From JACOTK01 sp963743945 (lineage in GTDB: Bacteria; Actinomycetota; Acidimicrobiia; Acidimicrobiales; CADCSY01): a stretch of DNA of 64,000 nucleotides. Below are positions 52,387-60,423 of the stretch, in pieces. The position numbers and the translations under genes were made by a program. The notes beneath the pieces are model-generated. The model did not search any database. It was not told the origin of the DNA and was given only the letters and a program-made list of their open reading frames with translations. Numbering within the stretch: position 1 is the first letter of the stretch; every line of letters starts with the position of its first letter. The stretch lies in NCBI GenBank assembly GCA_963743945.1, contig CAVURO010000009.1:62001-126000 (forward strand), written 5' to 3'.

Positions 52387-54264
52387 GTGAAACGACCGCC
52401 CGCCGGCACCATCCCCGACGCACCGGGCTCCTACCAGTTCAAGGACGCCCAGGGTCAGATCATCTATGTGGGCAAGGCCTCGTCCCTGCGGCAGCGGTTG
52501 AGCAGCTACTTCGGCGACCCGTACTCGCTTGCCCCGCGCACCGCCCAGATGGTCGCCACGGCCGAGAGCCTGGAGTGGATCGAGGTGCGCAACGAGGTCG
52601 AGGCGCTGCTGTTGGAGAACAGCCTCATCAAGGCCAACCGACCTCGATTCAACGTTCGCCTGCGAGACGACAAGAGCTACCCGTACCTTGCGATCACGAT
52701 GTCGGACGAGTGGCCCCGGGCCCGGGTGATGCGCGGGGCCAAGCACCCGGGAACCCGCTACTTCGGTCCCTACGGCCAGGCCTACGCGATCCGCGAGACC
52801 CTTGATCTGTTGCTGCGGACGTTCCCGATCCGCACCTGCTCGGACGCCAAGCTCGGGCGCCATCAACGTCTCGGACGGCCCTGTCTCTTGTTCCACATCG
52901 AGAAGTGCGCCGGCCCCTGCGTCGCCGAGGTGAGCCCGGAGGACTACGAGCGCCTCGTCGAGGACCTGTGCCGCTTTCTCGACGGCGACACCGACGAGGT
53001 GGTCGGGAGTCTCGAGGCCGCCATGAACGAGGCGGCGGGGGTGCTCGAGTTCGAGCGAGCGGCTCGTCTGCGTGACCGATTGGCGAGCGTGAACAAGGTG
53101 ATCGCCCGCCAGCAGATGGTGGGTGACCGCGACGAGGACTTCGACGTGGTGGGCCTCGCCGAGGACGAGCTCGAGGCCGCCGTGCAGGTCTTCTTCGTGC
53201 GTCGGGGTCAGGTGATGGGCCGCAAGGGCTTCGTTCTCGACAAGGTCGAGGATCTCACCGGGCCCGAGCTCATCGGCCGCATCCTCGAAGGCCTCTACGA
53301 GAGCGACACGTCCGAGATCCCGCCACTGGTCCTGGTGCCCGAGGAGCCGGTCGAGCCCGCCCTGTACGGCGAGTGGTTGAGCCTGCTGCGGGGCACGAAG
53401 GTGGCCGTACGGGTGCCCCGGCGAGGCGACAAGCGGGCGCTCCACGAGACGGTGGTGCGCAACGCCGAGGAGGAGTTCGCCAGGCATCGCCTGCGGCGGG
53501 CGGCCGATCACAACAGCCGTGCCCGGGCGCTGCAGAGCCTGCAGGAGGCGCTCGAGCTCCCGGAGGCGCCGTTGCGCATCGAGTGCTACGACATGAGCCA
53601 CATCCAGGGCACCGACTACGTCGGGTCGATGGTCGTGATCGAGGACGGTCTGGCCAATCCCCGCCAGTACCGGCGGTTCAAGGTGCGCGACGTGCCGGGC
53701 AACGACGACTTCGCCGCGATGCGCGAGGTGCTCACCCGACGGCTCAACGCCTACCTTGCCGAGCGCGACCTTCCCGTCAGCGAACGATCCGGGCGTTTTT
53801 CGTATCCCCCGCAACTGCTGCTGGTCGACGGCGGCAAGGGTCAGCTGGCGGTGGCGGTCGAGGTGCTCGAGGACCTGGGCCTCGACGAGGAGATTCCGGT
53901 GGCGTCGCTCGCCAAGCGGTTCGAGGAGGTCTACCTGCCCGGACGGGCCGACCCGGTCGTGATCCCTCGTGACTCCGAGGCGCTCTACCTGTTGCAGCGT
54001 GCCCGGGACGAGGCGCACCGTTTCGCCATCGCCTATCACCGCCAACTCCGCGCCAAGCGCATGACCACGAGCGTGCTCGACGGCATCGCCGGACTCGGCC
54101 CCGCCCGCGCCAAGCGCCTCCGCAAGGAGCTCGGCGGCATCGCCGGCGTCAAGGGGGCCTCACTCGATCAGCTCCGCGCGCTGACCTGGCTGCCGAACCC
54201 CGTGGCCGATGCCGTCTGGCAGAAGGTCAATCGTGACGGCGGGCGGGCCGGCGAGACCAGCTGA
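52387..54264 (+). CDS. uvrC: Excinuclease ABC subunit C
   Basis: Dual-incision nuclease of excision repair. The 625 residues have the GIY-YIG domain (PGSYQFKDAQGQIIYVGKASSLRQRL), Cys-rich linker, UVR motif (SLEAAMNEAAGVLEFERAARLRD), the RNase H-like domain (CYDMSHIQGTDYVGSMVV... DLLLVDGGKGQL-type), and two C-terminal HhH motifs (LDGIAGLGPARAKRLRKELGG). GTG at 52,387. It opens the rapZ-yvcK-glycolysis neighbourhood. Confidence 0.96.
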   Translation: MKRPPAGTIPDAPGSYQFKDAQGQIIYVGKASSLRQRLSSYFGDPYSLAPRTAQMVATAESLEWIEVRNEVEALLLENSLIKANRPRFNVRLRDDKSYPYLAITMSDEWPRARVMRGAKHPGTRYFGPYGQAYAIRETLDLLLRTFPIRTCSDAKLGRHQRLGRPCLLFHIEKCAGPCVAEVSPEDYERLVEDLCRFLDGDTDEVVGSLEAAMNEAAGVLEFERAARLRDRLASVNKVIARQQMVGDRDEDFDVVGLAEDELEAAVQVFFVRRGQVMGRKGFVLDKVEDLTGPELIGRILEGLYESDTSEIPPLVLVPEEPVEPALYGEWLSLLRGTKVAVRVPRRGDKRALHETVVRNAEEEFARHRLRRAADHNSRARALQSLQEALELPEAPLRIECYDMSHIQGTDYVGSMVVIEDGLANPRQYRRFKVRDVPGNDDFAAMREVLTRRLNAYLAERDLPVSERSGRFSYPPQLLLVDGGKGQLAVAVEVLEDLGLDEEIPVASLAKRFEEVYLPGRADPVVIPRDSEALYLLQRARDEAHRFAIAYHRQLRAKRMTTSVLDGIAGLGPARAKRLRKELGGIAGVKGASLDQLRALTWLPNPVADAVWQKVNRDGGRAGETS

Positions 54265-54316
54265 GGGAAACGGTCTCGATTGAGCCTGCACTCGCGGCCC
54301 ATGGTTCGCTTGGGGG

Positions 54317-55117
54317 GTGAGCGACCGTCCCGACCCTGTCGACCCTTCCGACCGGCCCGACCCTTCCGACCGTCCCGATGACCTGTGGGAGTCGCATGCC
54401 AAGTGGTGGCAGGACGGCTTCACCGATGGGGTCGACCCGGAGTACGAGGAGCAGATCCTGCCACTGGCGGCCGAGCACCTCGAGGGGGTCGACGACGTCC
54501 TCGATGTCGGCACCGGCGAGGGTCAGGTGGCCCGACTCGCCTCACGTCTGGGAGCGACCCGGGTGGTGGGGGTCGACCCGACCTGGGCTCAGGTCGCGGT
54601 CGCGCTCGAGCGCGGCGGTGGTCCGCTCTACATCCGTTCGGGCGCAGCGGCGCTGCCCTTCGCCGATGCGCGATTCGATGCGGTCGTGGCCTGTCTGGTC
54701 TTCGAGCACATCGAGGAGGTCGACGCCGCTTTGGCCGAGGTGGGGCGGGTGTTGCGGCCCGGTGGTCGGTTCCTCTTCTTCCTCAACCACCCGCTGTTGC
54801 AGGCTCCCAACAGCGGATGGATCGACGACCAGACCCTCGAGCCGCCCGAGCAGTACTGGCGCATCGGGCCCTACCTGGTCGAGGACCACACCATCGAGGA
54901 GGTCGAGAAGGATGTGTTCATCCCCTTCATCCACCGGCCGCTGTCGCGTTACGTCAACGCCATGGCCGCTGCCGGCCTGGTGATCCGCCGCATGGTCGAG
55001 CCCACCCCGCCGCCGGGCTTCCTGGCCCGTGCCCAGGAGTACGCCGACGCCGCCACCATTCCCCGCCTCCTTTTCCTCGCCGCCGAGAAACAAACGGGCC
55101 GACCGTCCGGCCCGTAG
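54317..55117 (+). CDS. Class I SAM-dependent methyltransferase
   Basis: A 266-residue methyltransferase: VDDVLDVGTGEGQVARLASRLG (motif I), VVGVDPTWAQVAVAL, FDAVVACLVFEHIEEVDAALAEVGRVLRPGGRFLFFLNHPLLQ. The pattern is that of the ubiE/Methyltransf_11 group; substrate unknown. The first 20 residues are Asp-Arg-Pro repeats coded by an 18-bp DNA repeat. It sits between uvrC and rapZ. The end overlaps a small hairpin (55,094-55,115). Confidence 0.88.
   Translation: MSDRPDPVDPSDRPDPSDRPDDLWESHAKWWQDGFTDGVDPEYEEQILPLAAEHLEGVDDVLDVGTGEGQVARLASRLGATRVVGVDPTWAQVAVALERGGGPLYIRSGAAALPFADARFDAVVACLVFEHIEEVDAALAEVGRVLRPGGRFLFFLNHPLLQAPNSGWIDDQTLEPPEQYWRIGPYLVEDHTIEEVEKDVFIPFIHRPLSRYVNAMAAAGLVIRRMVEPTPPPGFLARAQEYADAATIPRLLFLAAEKQTGRPSGP
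54322..54377. repeat. 18-bp tandem repeat at methyltransferase start
   Basis: About three units of gaccgtcccgacccttcc type directly after the GTG start, coding for DRPDPS-like residues. Confidence 0.8.
55094..55115 (+). terminator. Small hairpin at end of methyltransferase gene
   Basis: acgggcc (55,094-55,100) pairs with ggcccgt (55,109-55,115) over an 8-base loop and overlaps the last codons. It is followed by only a short T stretch, so a weak terminator at best. Confidence 0.35.
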
Positions 55118-55186
55118 GCTTCATGTCATGACACATTCCACGTCGGTCCGGCGGGGCGGGTCGTCTCGACGTTCGAAGGCCGGCCG

Positions 55187-56038
55187 ATGAGTGAGTTCGT
55201 CGTCATCGCGGGGCTCTCGGGTGCGGGGCGCAGCCAGGCGGCCAACGTGTTGGAGGACCTCGGCTGGTTCGTCATCGACAACCTGCCGCCGGCGCTGATC
55301 GACAAGGTTGCCGAGCTCGTGCAGACGCCCGGCTCACGAATCGATCGGGTTGCCCTGGTGGTCGGCTCCAAGGCCGAGATCGACGAGGTGACCGAGGGGC
55401 TCGCCACCCTGCGGGCGACGGCCGATCGGGTTCGGGTCCTGTTCCTCGAGGCCGCCGACGAGGTGTTGATCCGCCGCTACGAGGACACTCGTCGCAGGCA
55501 CCCGTTGGCCGACGGTGCGGGGGTCGCGGCGACCATCGCACGAGAGCGTGAGGTGCTCGAACCGGTCAAGGCCGAGGCCGACGTCGTGGTGGACACGGGC
55601 ACGTTCAACGTGCACGAGTTGCGTGATCGTCTGGTGGAGCTCTTCGGCGAGGAGTCCCAAGGGGCGGGCATGGCGACCACGGTCATGTCGTTCGGCTACA
55701 AGCACGGCCTGCCCATCGACGTCGACCTGGTGCTCGACTGCCGCTTCCTGCCGAACCCCCACTGGGTCGAGGAGCTGCGAGCCCACACCGGCCTCGATGC
55801 CGATGTCCGTGCCTACGTGTTGGGCCAGAGCGAGGCGAGCTCCTTCCTCGATCGTCTGGACCACCTGCTCGATCTGTTGATGCCCGCCTACGTGAAGGAG
55901 GGCAAGTCCTACCTCACCATCGCCATGGGATGCACCGGTGGGCGTCATCGTTCGGTGGTGATGGCCGAGGAGGTCGCGATCAACCTGCGCCGCCGCGGCT
56001 TCGACACTCGTGTCCAGCACCGCGACGTGAACAAGTGA
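55187..56038 (+). CDS. rapZ: RapZ-family nucleotide-binding protein
   Basis: P-loop protein; in E. coli it delivers the GlmZ/GlmY sRNAs to RNase E, in other bacteria it affects cell-wall sugar metabolism. The 283 residues show Walker A GLSGAGRSQAANVLEDLGW, FVIDNLPPALID, GFKHGLP-like FGYKHGLPIDVDLVLDCRFLPNP, and MGCTGGRHRSVVMAE at the C-terminus. The stop overlaps yvcK (GTGA). Confidence 0.95.
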   Translation: MSEFVVIAGLSGAGRSQAANVLEDLGWFVIDNLPPALIDKVAELVQTPGSRIDRVALVVGSKAEIDEVTEGLATLRATADRVRVLFLEAADEVLIRRYEDTRRRHPLADGAGVAATIAREREVLEPVKAEADVVVDTGTFNVHELRDRLVELFGEESQGAGMATTVMSFGYKHGLPIDVDLVLDCRFLPNPHWVEELRAHTGLDADVRAYVLGQSEASSFLDRLDHLLDLLMPAYVKEGKSYLTIAMGCTGGRHRSVVMAEEVAINLRRRGFDTRVQHRDVNK

Positions 56039-56913
56039 CGAATCCGAAGGGCCCACGAGTCGTCGCCCTCGGCGGCGGGCACGGGTTGGCCGCGTCGCTT
56101 CGGGCCATCCGCACCTATGCCTCCGAGATCACCGCGGTGGTGTCGGTCGCCGATGACGGCGGATCGAGCGGACGACTGCGTGACGAGCTCGGCATCCCGG
56201 CTCCGGGTGATCTTCGCAAGTGCCTGGTGGCGCTCGGCGACGCCGATTCGATCTGGACCCACGCACTCGAGCACCGCTTCGACGCGGGCCAGCTCAGCGG
56301 TCATCCACTCGGGAACCTGATGATCGCCGGACTGACCGGGGCGACGGGCGACTTCACCGTGGCCCTGCACGAGGTCGGACGCTTGATCGGGGCGGTCGGT
56401 CGTGTCCTTCCTGCGACGATCACGCCCGTGGTGCTCAAGGCCGAGGTGAGCGGTCGGGAGATCGAAGGCCAGGTCAAGGTGGCCCAGTCCGACCACATCG
56501 CGACGGTCTCGCTGGTGCCCGCCGATGCGCTGACGCCAAAGGAGGTGCCCGAGGCCCTGGCCGGCGCCGACCAGATCGTGATCGGGCCCGGGTCGTTGTT
56601 CACCAGCGTGTTGGCAGCCGCGATCGTCCCCGACGTCAAGGCGGCGCTGGCGGCCACCTCGGCGCAGCGGGTCTACGTGTGCAACCTCCTGCCGCAGGTT
56701 CCCGAGACGTCCGGCTTCGACGTCGCCGCCCATGTCGAGGCGCTCAACGCCCATGGCGTGGTCGTCGACATCGTGTTGTGCGACCCACGATCCATGGCGC
56801 TCGGCGTCCCCGCAGGTCGGGTGGTGGAGCGCGATCTGGCCCGTCCGAACGGGCTCGCGCACGACCCGATGCTGCTGGCGAAAGCCCTCGCCGAGCTGTC
56901 GGATAGGCTCTGA
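56035..56913 (+). CDS. yvcK: YvcK/CofD-family gluconeogenesis factor
   Basis: Binds UDP-sugars; required for cell shape and growth on gluconeogenic carbon in other bacteria. The 292 residues contain VVALGGGHGLAASLRA, VVSVADDGGSSGRLRDELG, PPGDLRKC-like PAPGDLRKCLVALGD, GHPLGNLMIAGL, VIGPGSLFTSVLA and CNLLPQVPETSGFDV. The GTG overlaps the rapZ stop. In most actinobacteria whiA follows; here gap follows instead. Confidence 0.94.
   Translation: MTNPKGPRVVALGGGHGLAASLRAIRTYASEITAVVSVADDGGSSGRLRDELGIPAPGDLRKCLVALGDADSIWTHALEHRFDAGQLSGHPLGNLMIAGLTGATGDFTVALHEVGRLIGAVGRVLPATITPVVLKAEVSGREIEGQVKVAQSDHIATVSLVPADALTPKEVPEALAGADQIVIGPGSLFTSVLAAAIVPDVKAALAATSAQRVYVCNLLPQVPETSGFDVAAHVEALNAHGVVVDIVLCDPRSMALGVPAGRVVERDLARPNGLAHDPMLLAKALAELSDRL
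56904..56909 (+). promoter_or_regulatory. -10-like hexamer TAGGCT before gap
   Basis: TAGGCT overlaps the end of yvcK, about 49 bases upstream of the gap ATG. It would give the glycolytic genes a short leader containing a ribosome site (tgaggga). Confidence 0.35.
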
Positions 56914-56958
56914 GCTCATGGGCGGACCGGCCGCCCGATACCGACCTGTGAGGGACTC

Positions 56959-57966
56959 ATGACCGTACGCGTGGGCATCAACGGCTTCGGCCGCATCGGC
57001 CGCAACTTCTACCGGGCGGCCAAGGCAAGCGGCGCCGATGTCGAGCTGGTGGCGGTCAATGACCTCACCTCACCGGCGACCAACGCCCACCTGTTGAAGT
57101 ACGACTCGACCCACGGTCGCCTCGGCGAGGACGTCACCTCGACCGACGACTCCATCAGCGTGGGGGGCAAGTCGTTCCGGGTCTTCGCCGAGCGTGACCC
57201 CAAGGCGCTGCCGTGGGGCGATCTCGGTGTCGATGTCGTCATCGAGTCGACCGGCATCTTCACCGACGGCGAGAAGGCCGCCGCGCACATCGAGGGCGGC
57301 GCTCCCCGGGTCATCATCTCGGCGCCCGCCACCAACGTTGACGCCACCTTCGTGATCGGTGTCAACGACGACACGTTCGATGCGAGCCAGAAGATCGTCT
57401 CGAACGCCTCGTGCACCACGAACTGCTTCGTGCCCATGATCAAGGTGCTCGACGACGCCTTCGGTGTCGAGAAGGGCCTCATGACCACGGTCCACGCCTA
57501 CACCAACGACCAGAACCTGCTCGACCTGGCCCATTCGGACCTCCGTCGCGGACGGGCCGCTGCCGCGAACATCGTGCCCAGCTCGACGGGCGCCGCGCGA
57601 GCGACCAGCCTCGTGCTCGCCTCGATGAAGGGTCGCCTCGACGGAACCGCCCTGCGGGTGCCGGTGCAGGACGGCTCGATCACCGACTTCACCGGTCTGC
57701 TCGGTCGTGAGGTCACCGTCGAGGAGATCAACGAGGCCTTCAAGGCCGCTGCGGGCTCGGGCCCGCTGTCCAAGGTGCTCGTCTACACCGAGGATCCCAT
57801 CGTGTCCTCGGACATCGTCGGCTCGCCCGCCTCGTGCACCTTCGATGCGAAGCTGACCATGGCCATGGGCAACATGGTCAAGGTGCTCGGCTGGTACGAC
57901 AACGAATGGGGCTACTCCAACCGCCTGGTCGATCTCGCCCTCATCGTCGGCGCAGCCAACAAGTAA
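56959..57966 (+). CDS. gap: Glyceraldehyde-3-phosphate dehydrogenase
   Basis: Phosphorylating GAPDH of glycolysis. The 335 residues show the NAD fold VGINGFGRIGRNFYRA, the catalytic Cys in SNASCTTNC, the phosphate-site PSSTGAARATSL and the end WYDNEWGYSNRLVDL. First of three coupled glycolytic genes; pgk follows 10 bp later. Confidence 0.97.
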   Translation: MTVRVGINGFGRIGRNFYRAAKASGADVELVAVNDLTSPATNAHLLKYDSTHGRLGEDVTSTDDSISVGGKSFRVFAERDPKALPWGDLGVDVVIESTGIFTDGEKAAAHIEGGAPRVIISAPATNVDATFVIGVNDDTFDASQKIVSNASCTTNCFVPMIKVLDDAFGVEKGLMTTVHAYTNDQNLLDLAHSDLRRGRAAAANIVPSSTGAARATSLVLASMKGRLDGTALRVPVQDGSITDFTGLLGREVTVEEINEAFKAAAGSGPLSKVLVYTEDPIVSSDIVGSPASCTFDAKLTMAMGNMVKVLGWYDNEWGYSNRLVDLALIVGAANK

Positions 57967-57976
57967 ACGCTCGTCC

Positions 57977-59113
57977 GTGAAGCTTCCCCAGCTCGAGGAC
58001 CTGCTGCCGCTCACCGGCAGGCGGGTGCTGCTGCGTGCCGACTTCAACGTTCCCATCAGGGACGGGCGGATCACCGATGACCTGCGCATCCGTGCGGCGA
58101 TGCCGACCATCACCTGGTTGCAGGATCACGGAGCGATCGTCACGGCGTGCACCCATCTCGGACGGCCCAAGGGCGCTCCGGATCCCAGGTACTCGCTCGA
58201 CCCGGTGCGGGCACGCCTCGCCGAGCTCGCACCGGACGTCACGTTGTTGGAGAACCTGCGCTTCGATCCGGGCGAGACGGCGAACGATCCGGCCTTCGTG
58301 GCCAAGCTCGTCGCCGGCCAGGACGCGTACGTGAACGATGCGTTCGGGGCGGTCCATCGAGCCCATGCCTCGGTCGTGGGACCACCGAAGACCCTGCCGA
58401 GTGCTGCGGGACGGCTGCTCTCGCGCGAGGTCGAGATCCTCACCGGGCTGCGAGATAACCCGGCCAGGCCGTTCGTCGCCATCCTCGGTGGGGCCAAGGT
58501 GAGCGACAAGCTCGGTGTCATCGAGGCGCTGCTCGAGGTGGCCGACACCGTCCTGATCGGTGGGGGCATGTGCTTCACGTTCCTTGCCGCGCAGGGACAC
58601 CCGATCGGTGGCTCGCTCTTCGAGCCCGACCAGGTCGAGCGGTGCAGCGCGTTGCTGGCCGAGTACGGCGAGCGCATCCAGGTTCCTCATGACGTGGTCG
58701 CCCTGGCGCCCGAGGGTGTCATCGGTGACCCCGGGGCGGGGGGAGAGGTTCGCCAGCTCGGAGGGTCGGTGCCCGACGGGTGGAAGGGCCTCGACATCGG
58801 CCCGGGCACGGCGGCTGCATTTTCCGATGTCGTGCTCGAGGCTCGCTCCGTGTTGTGGAACGGACCCATGGGCGTGTTCGAGGATCCCCGGTTCGCCGCG
58901 GGCACCCGAGCGGTTGCCCAGGCCGTCGCCGACTCGCCGGGCTTCACGGTGGTGGGGGGCGGTGACAGCGCCGCAGCCATCGCCGAGTTCGGCCTGGCGG
59001 GCGAGGTCGATCACGTCTCGACCGGTGGCGGCGCATCGTTGGAGCTGTTGGAAAAAGGCGATCTCCCCGGCCTGGCCGCTCTGCGCCAGGCTCCCGGACC
59101 GGTCTCAACGTAG
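57977..59113 (+). CDS. pgk: Phosphoglycerate kinase
   Basis: Transfers the acyl phosphate of 1,3-bisphosphoglycerate to ADP. The 378 residues show VLLRADFNVPIRDGRITDDLRI, HLGRPKG, ENLRFDPGE, ILGGAKVSDK, LIGGGMCFTFL, and the nucleotide loop VVGGGDSAAAIAEFGL with STGGGASLELLE. Slightly shorter than the ~395-residue average. GTG start; tpiA follows after 24 bp. Confidence 0.96.
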   Translation: MKLPQLEDLLPLTGRRVLLRADFNVPIRDGRITDDLRIRAAMPTITWLQDHGAIVTACTHLGRPKGAPDPRYSLDPVRARLAELAPDVTLLENLRFDPGETANDPAFVAKLVAGQDAYVNDAFGAVHRAHASVVGPPKTLPSAAGRLLSREVEILTGLRDNPARPFVAILGGAKVSDKLGVIEALLEVADTVLIGGGMCFTFLAAQGHPIGGSLFEPDQVERCSALLAEYGERIQVPHDVVALAPEGVIGDPGAGGEVRQLGGSVPDGWKGLDIGPGTAAAFSDVVLEARSVLWNGPMGVFEDPRFAAGTRAVAQAVADSPGFTVVGGGDSAAAIAEFGLAGEVDHVSTGGGASLELLEKGDLPGLAALRQAPGPVST

Positions 59114-59137
59114 GATTTCAAGGGAGAGGGACAGTCC

Positions 59138-59920
59138 ATGGCACCCAAGGGTCGCATGCCGCTCATCAGTGGCAACTGGAAGATGCACCACAATCACTTC
59201 GACGCCATCCAGATGGTGCAGAAGCTGTCCTATCGTCTGTCGAAGGACGACTATCGGATGGTCGACGTGTCGGTGCACCCGCCGTTCACCGATCTGCGTT
59301 CGGTCCAGACGGTGTTGGAGGCCGACAAGATCCCCATCGCCCTGGGCGCCCAGCACTGCCATTGGGAGGAGAAGGGCGCCTTCACCGGTGAGGTCAGTCC
59401 GGCCATGTTGGCCAAGCTCAACGTGTCGTATGTGATCGCGGGCCACTCCGAGCGTCGCACGTTGTTCGCCGAGACCGACGAGATGGTCAACGCAAAGGTG
59501 CGTGCCATCCTGACGAACGGCATGACGCCCATCCTGTGCGTGGGCGAGTCGCTCGAGGAGCGTGAGGCCGGGACCACCGAGGAGCGGGTACGGGCGCAGG
59601 TGGCGGCCGGATTGGCCAAGGTCTCCGCCGAGCAGGTGGCGGGGTTGGTGATCGCGTACGAGCCGATCTGGGCCATCGGGACGGGTCGCAACGCATCGGC
59701 CGCCGACGCGCAGGCGGTGTGCGCGGCGATCCGGGCCACGGTCGCTTCGAGCTTCGGCGCCGCGGCGGGCGAGGGCCTGCGGGTGCAGTACGGGGGCTCG
59801 GTCAAGCCGAGCAACATCGTGGAGCTCATGGCCGAGGCCGACATCGACGGGGCGCTCGTCGGCGGGGCGTCGCTCGACGCGGATGAGTTCGCCCGTCTCG
59901 TGCAGTACCAGTCGGTGTGA
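59138..59920 (+). CDS. tpiA: Triose-phosphate isomerase
   Basis: Interconverts DHAP and glyceraldehyde-3-phosphate. The 260 residues show SGNWKMHHNHFDAI, the catalytic His in IAGHSERRTLF, the catalytic Glu in VIAYEPIWAIGTGRNAS, and the phosphate loops VQYGGSVKPSN and VGGASLDADEF. A strong ribosome site (gggagag) precedes the ATG. Confidence 0.97.
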   Translation: MAPKGRMPLISGNWKMHHNHFDAIQMVQKLSYRLSKDDYRMVDVSVHPPFTDLRSVQTVLEADKIPIALGAQHCHWEEKGAFTGEVSPAMLAKLNVSYVIAGHSERRTLFAETDEMVNAKVRAILTNGMTPILCVGESLEEREAGTTEERVRAQVAAGLAKVSAEQVAGLVIAYEPIWAIGTGRNASAADAQAVCAAIRATVASSFGAAAGEGLRVQYGGSVKPSNIVELMAEADIDGALVGGASLDADEFARLVQYQSV

Positions 59921-59994
59921 CCAGGCCGTTCCCACGCGGTTTGGACACCGGTGATCGAGGGCGCGCGGCGTCGTTGCGATGTGTCCTGTTAACG

Positions 59995-60000
59995 TACAAT
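59995..60000 (+). promoter_or_regulatory. -10-like hexamer TACAAT before secG
   Basis: TACAAT is close to consensus and lies 43 bases before the secG GTG. An in-frame ATG overlaps it, so that ATG is not the start if this promoter is used. Confidence 0.45.
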
Positions 60001-60043
60001 GGCTGTTCGAAGATGCGCCCATGGGCCTGAAGGAGCGTTTCCC

Positions 60044-60277
60044 GTGTTGACCGTCGCCATCGTTGTGGTCCATGTGATCGTGTCGCTGCTGTTGTTGTTG
60101 CTGGTGCTCCTGCACAGCGGCCGCGGCGGTGGTCTCTCGGACATGTTGGGTGGTGGCGTGGGCAGCGCTGCGGCGGGCTCGACGGTCATGGAGCGCAACC
60201 TCGATCGCATCACCGTTGTGGTGGCGATCGTCTTCTCGTTCAGCACGATTCTGTTGGCGTTGCGCCTGCAGGACTAG
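60044..60277 (+). CDS. secG: Protein-export membrane protein SecG
   Basis: Small subunit of the SecYEG translocon. The 77 residues have two helices (VAIVVVHVIVSLLLLLLVLLH and ITVVVAIVFSFSTILLAL) around the conserved RGGGLSDMLGGG loop. The GTG at 60,044 has AAGGAG eight bases upstream. Adjacent to tpiA and a tRNA-Leu, as in many actinobacteria. Confidence 0.93.
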   Translation: MLTVAIVVVHVIVSLLLLLLVLLHSGRGGGLSDMLGGGVGSAAAGSTVMERNLDRITVVVAIVFSFSTILLALRLQD

Positions 60278-60339
60278 CTAGGGCGTCATCGGCCTGGCGC
60301 GCTAGAGTGACCAGCCTCACCGGCGTTGCCGGTAACCAC

Positions 60340-60423
60340 GTCGGAGTGGCGGAATAGGCAGACGCGCTAGCTTGAGGGGCTAGTGTCCGAAAGGACGTGG
60401 GGGTTCAAGTCCCCCCTCCGACA
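60340..60423 (+). tRNA. tRNA-Leu (anticodon GAG)
   Basis: A complete class II cloverleaf: acceptor gtcggag/ctccgac, D-arm, anticodon stem ctagc/gctag with loop ttgaggg (anticodon GAG, Leu CUC/CUU), a long variable arm (tgtccgaaaggacgt), T-arm ggggg/ccccc with ttcaagt, and discriminator A. CCA is not encoded. TAGAGT at 60,303-60,308 is a likely -10. Its 3' end overlaps the recombinase remnant, so it is the probable integration site. Confidence 0.95.
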
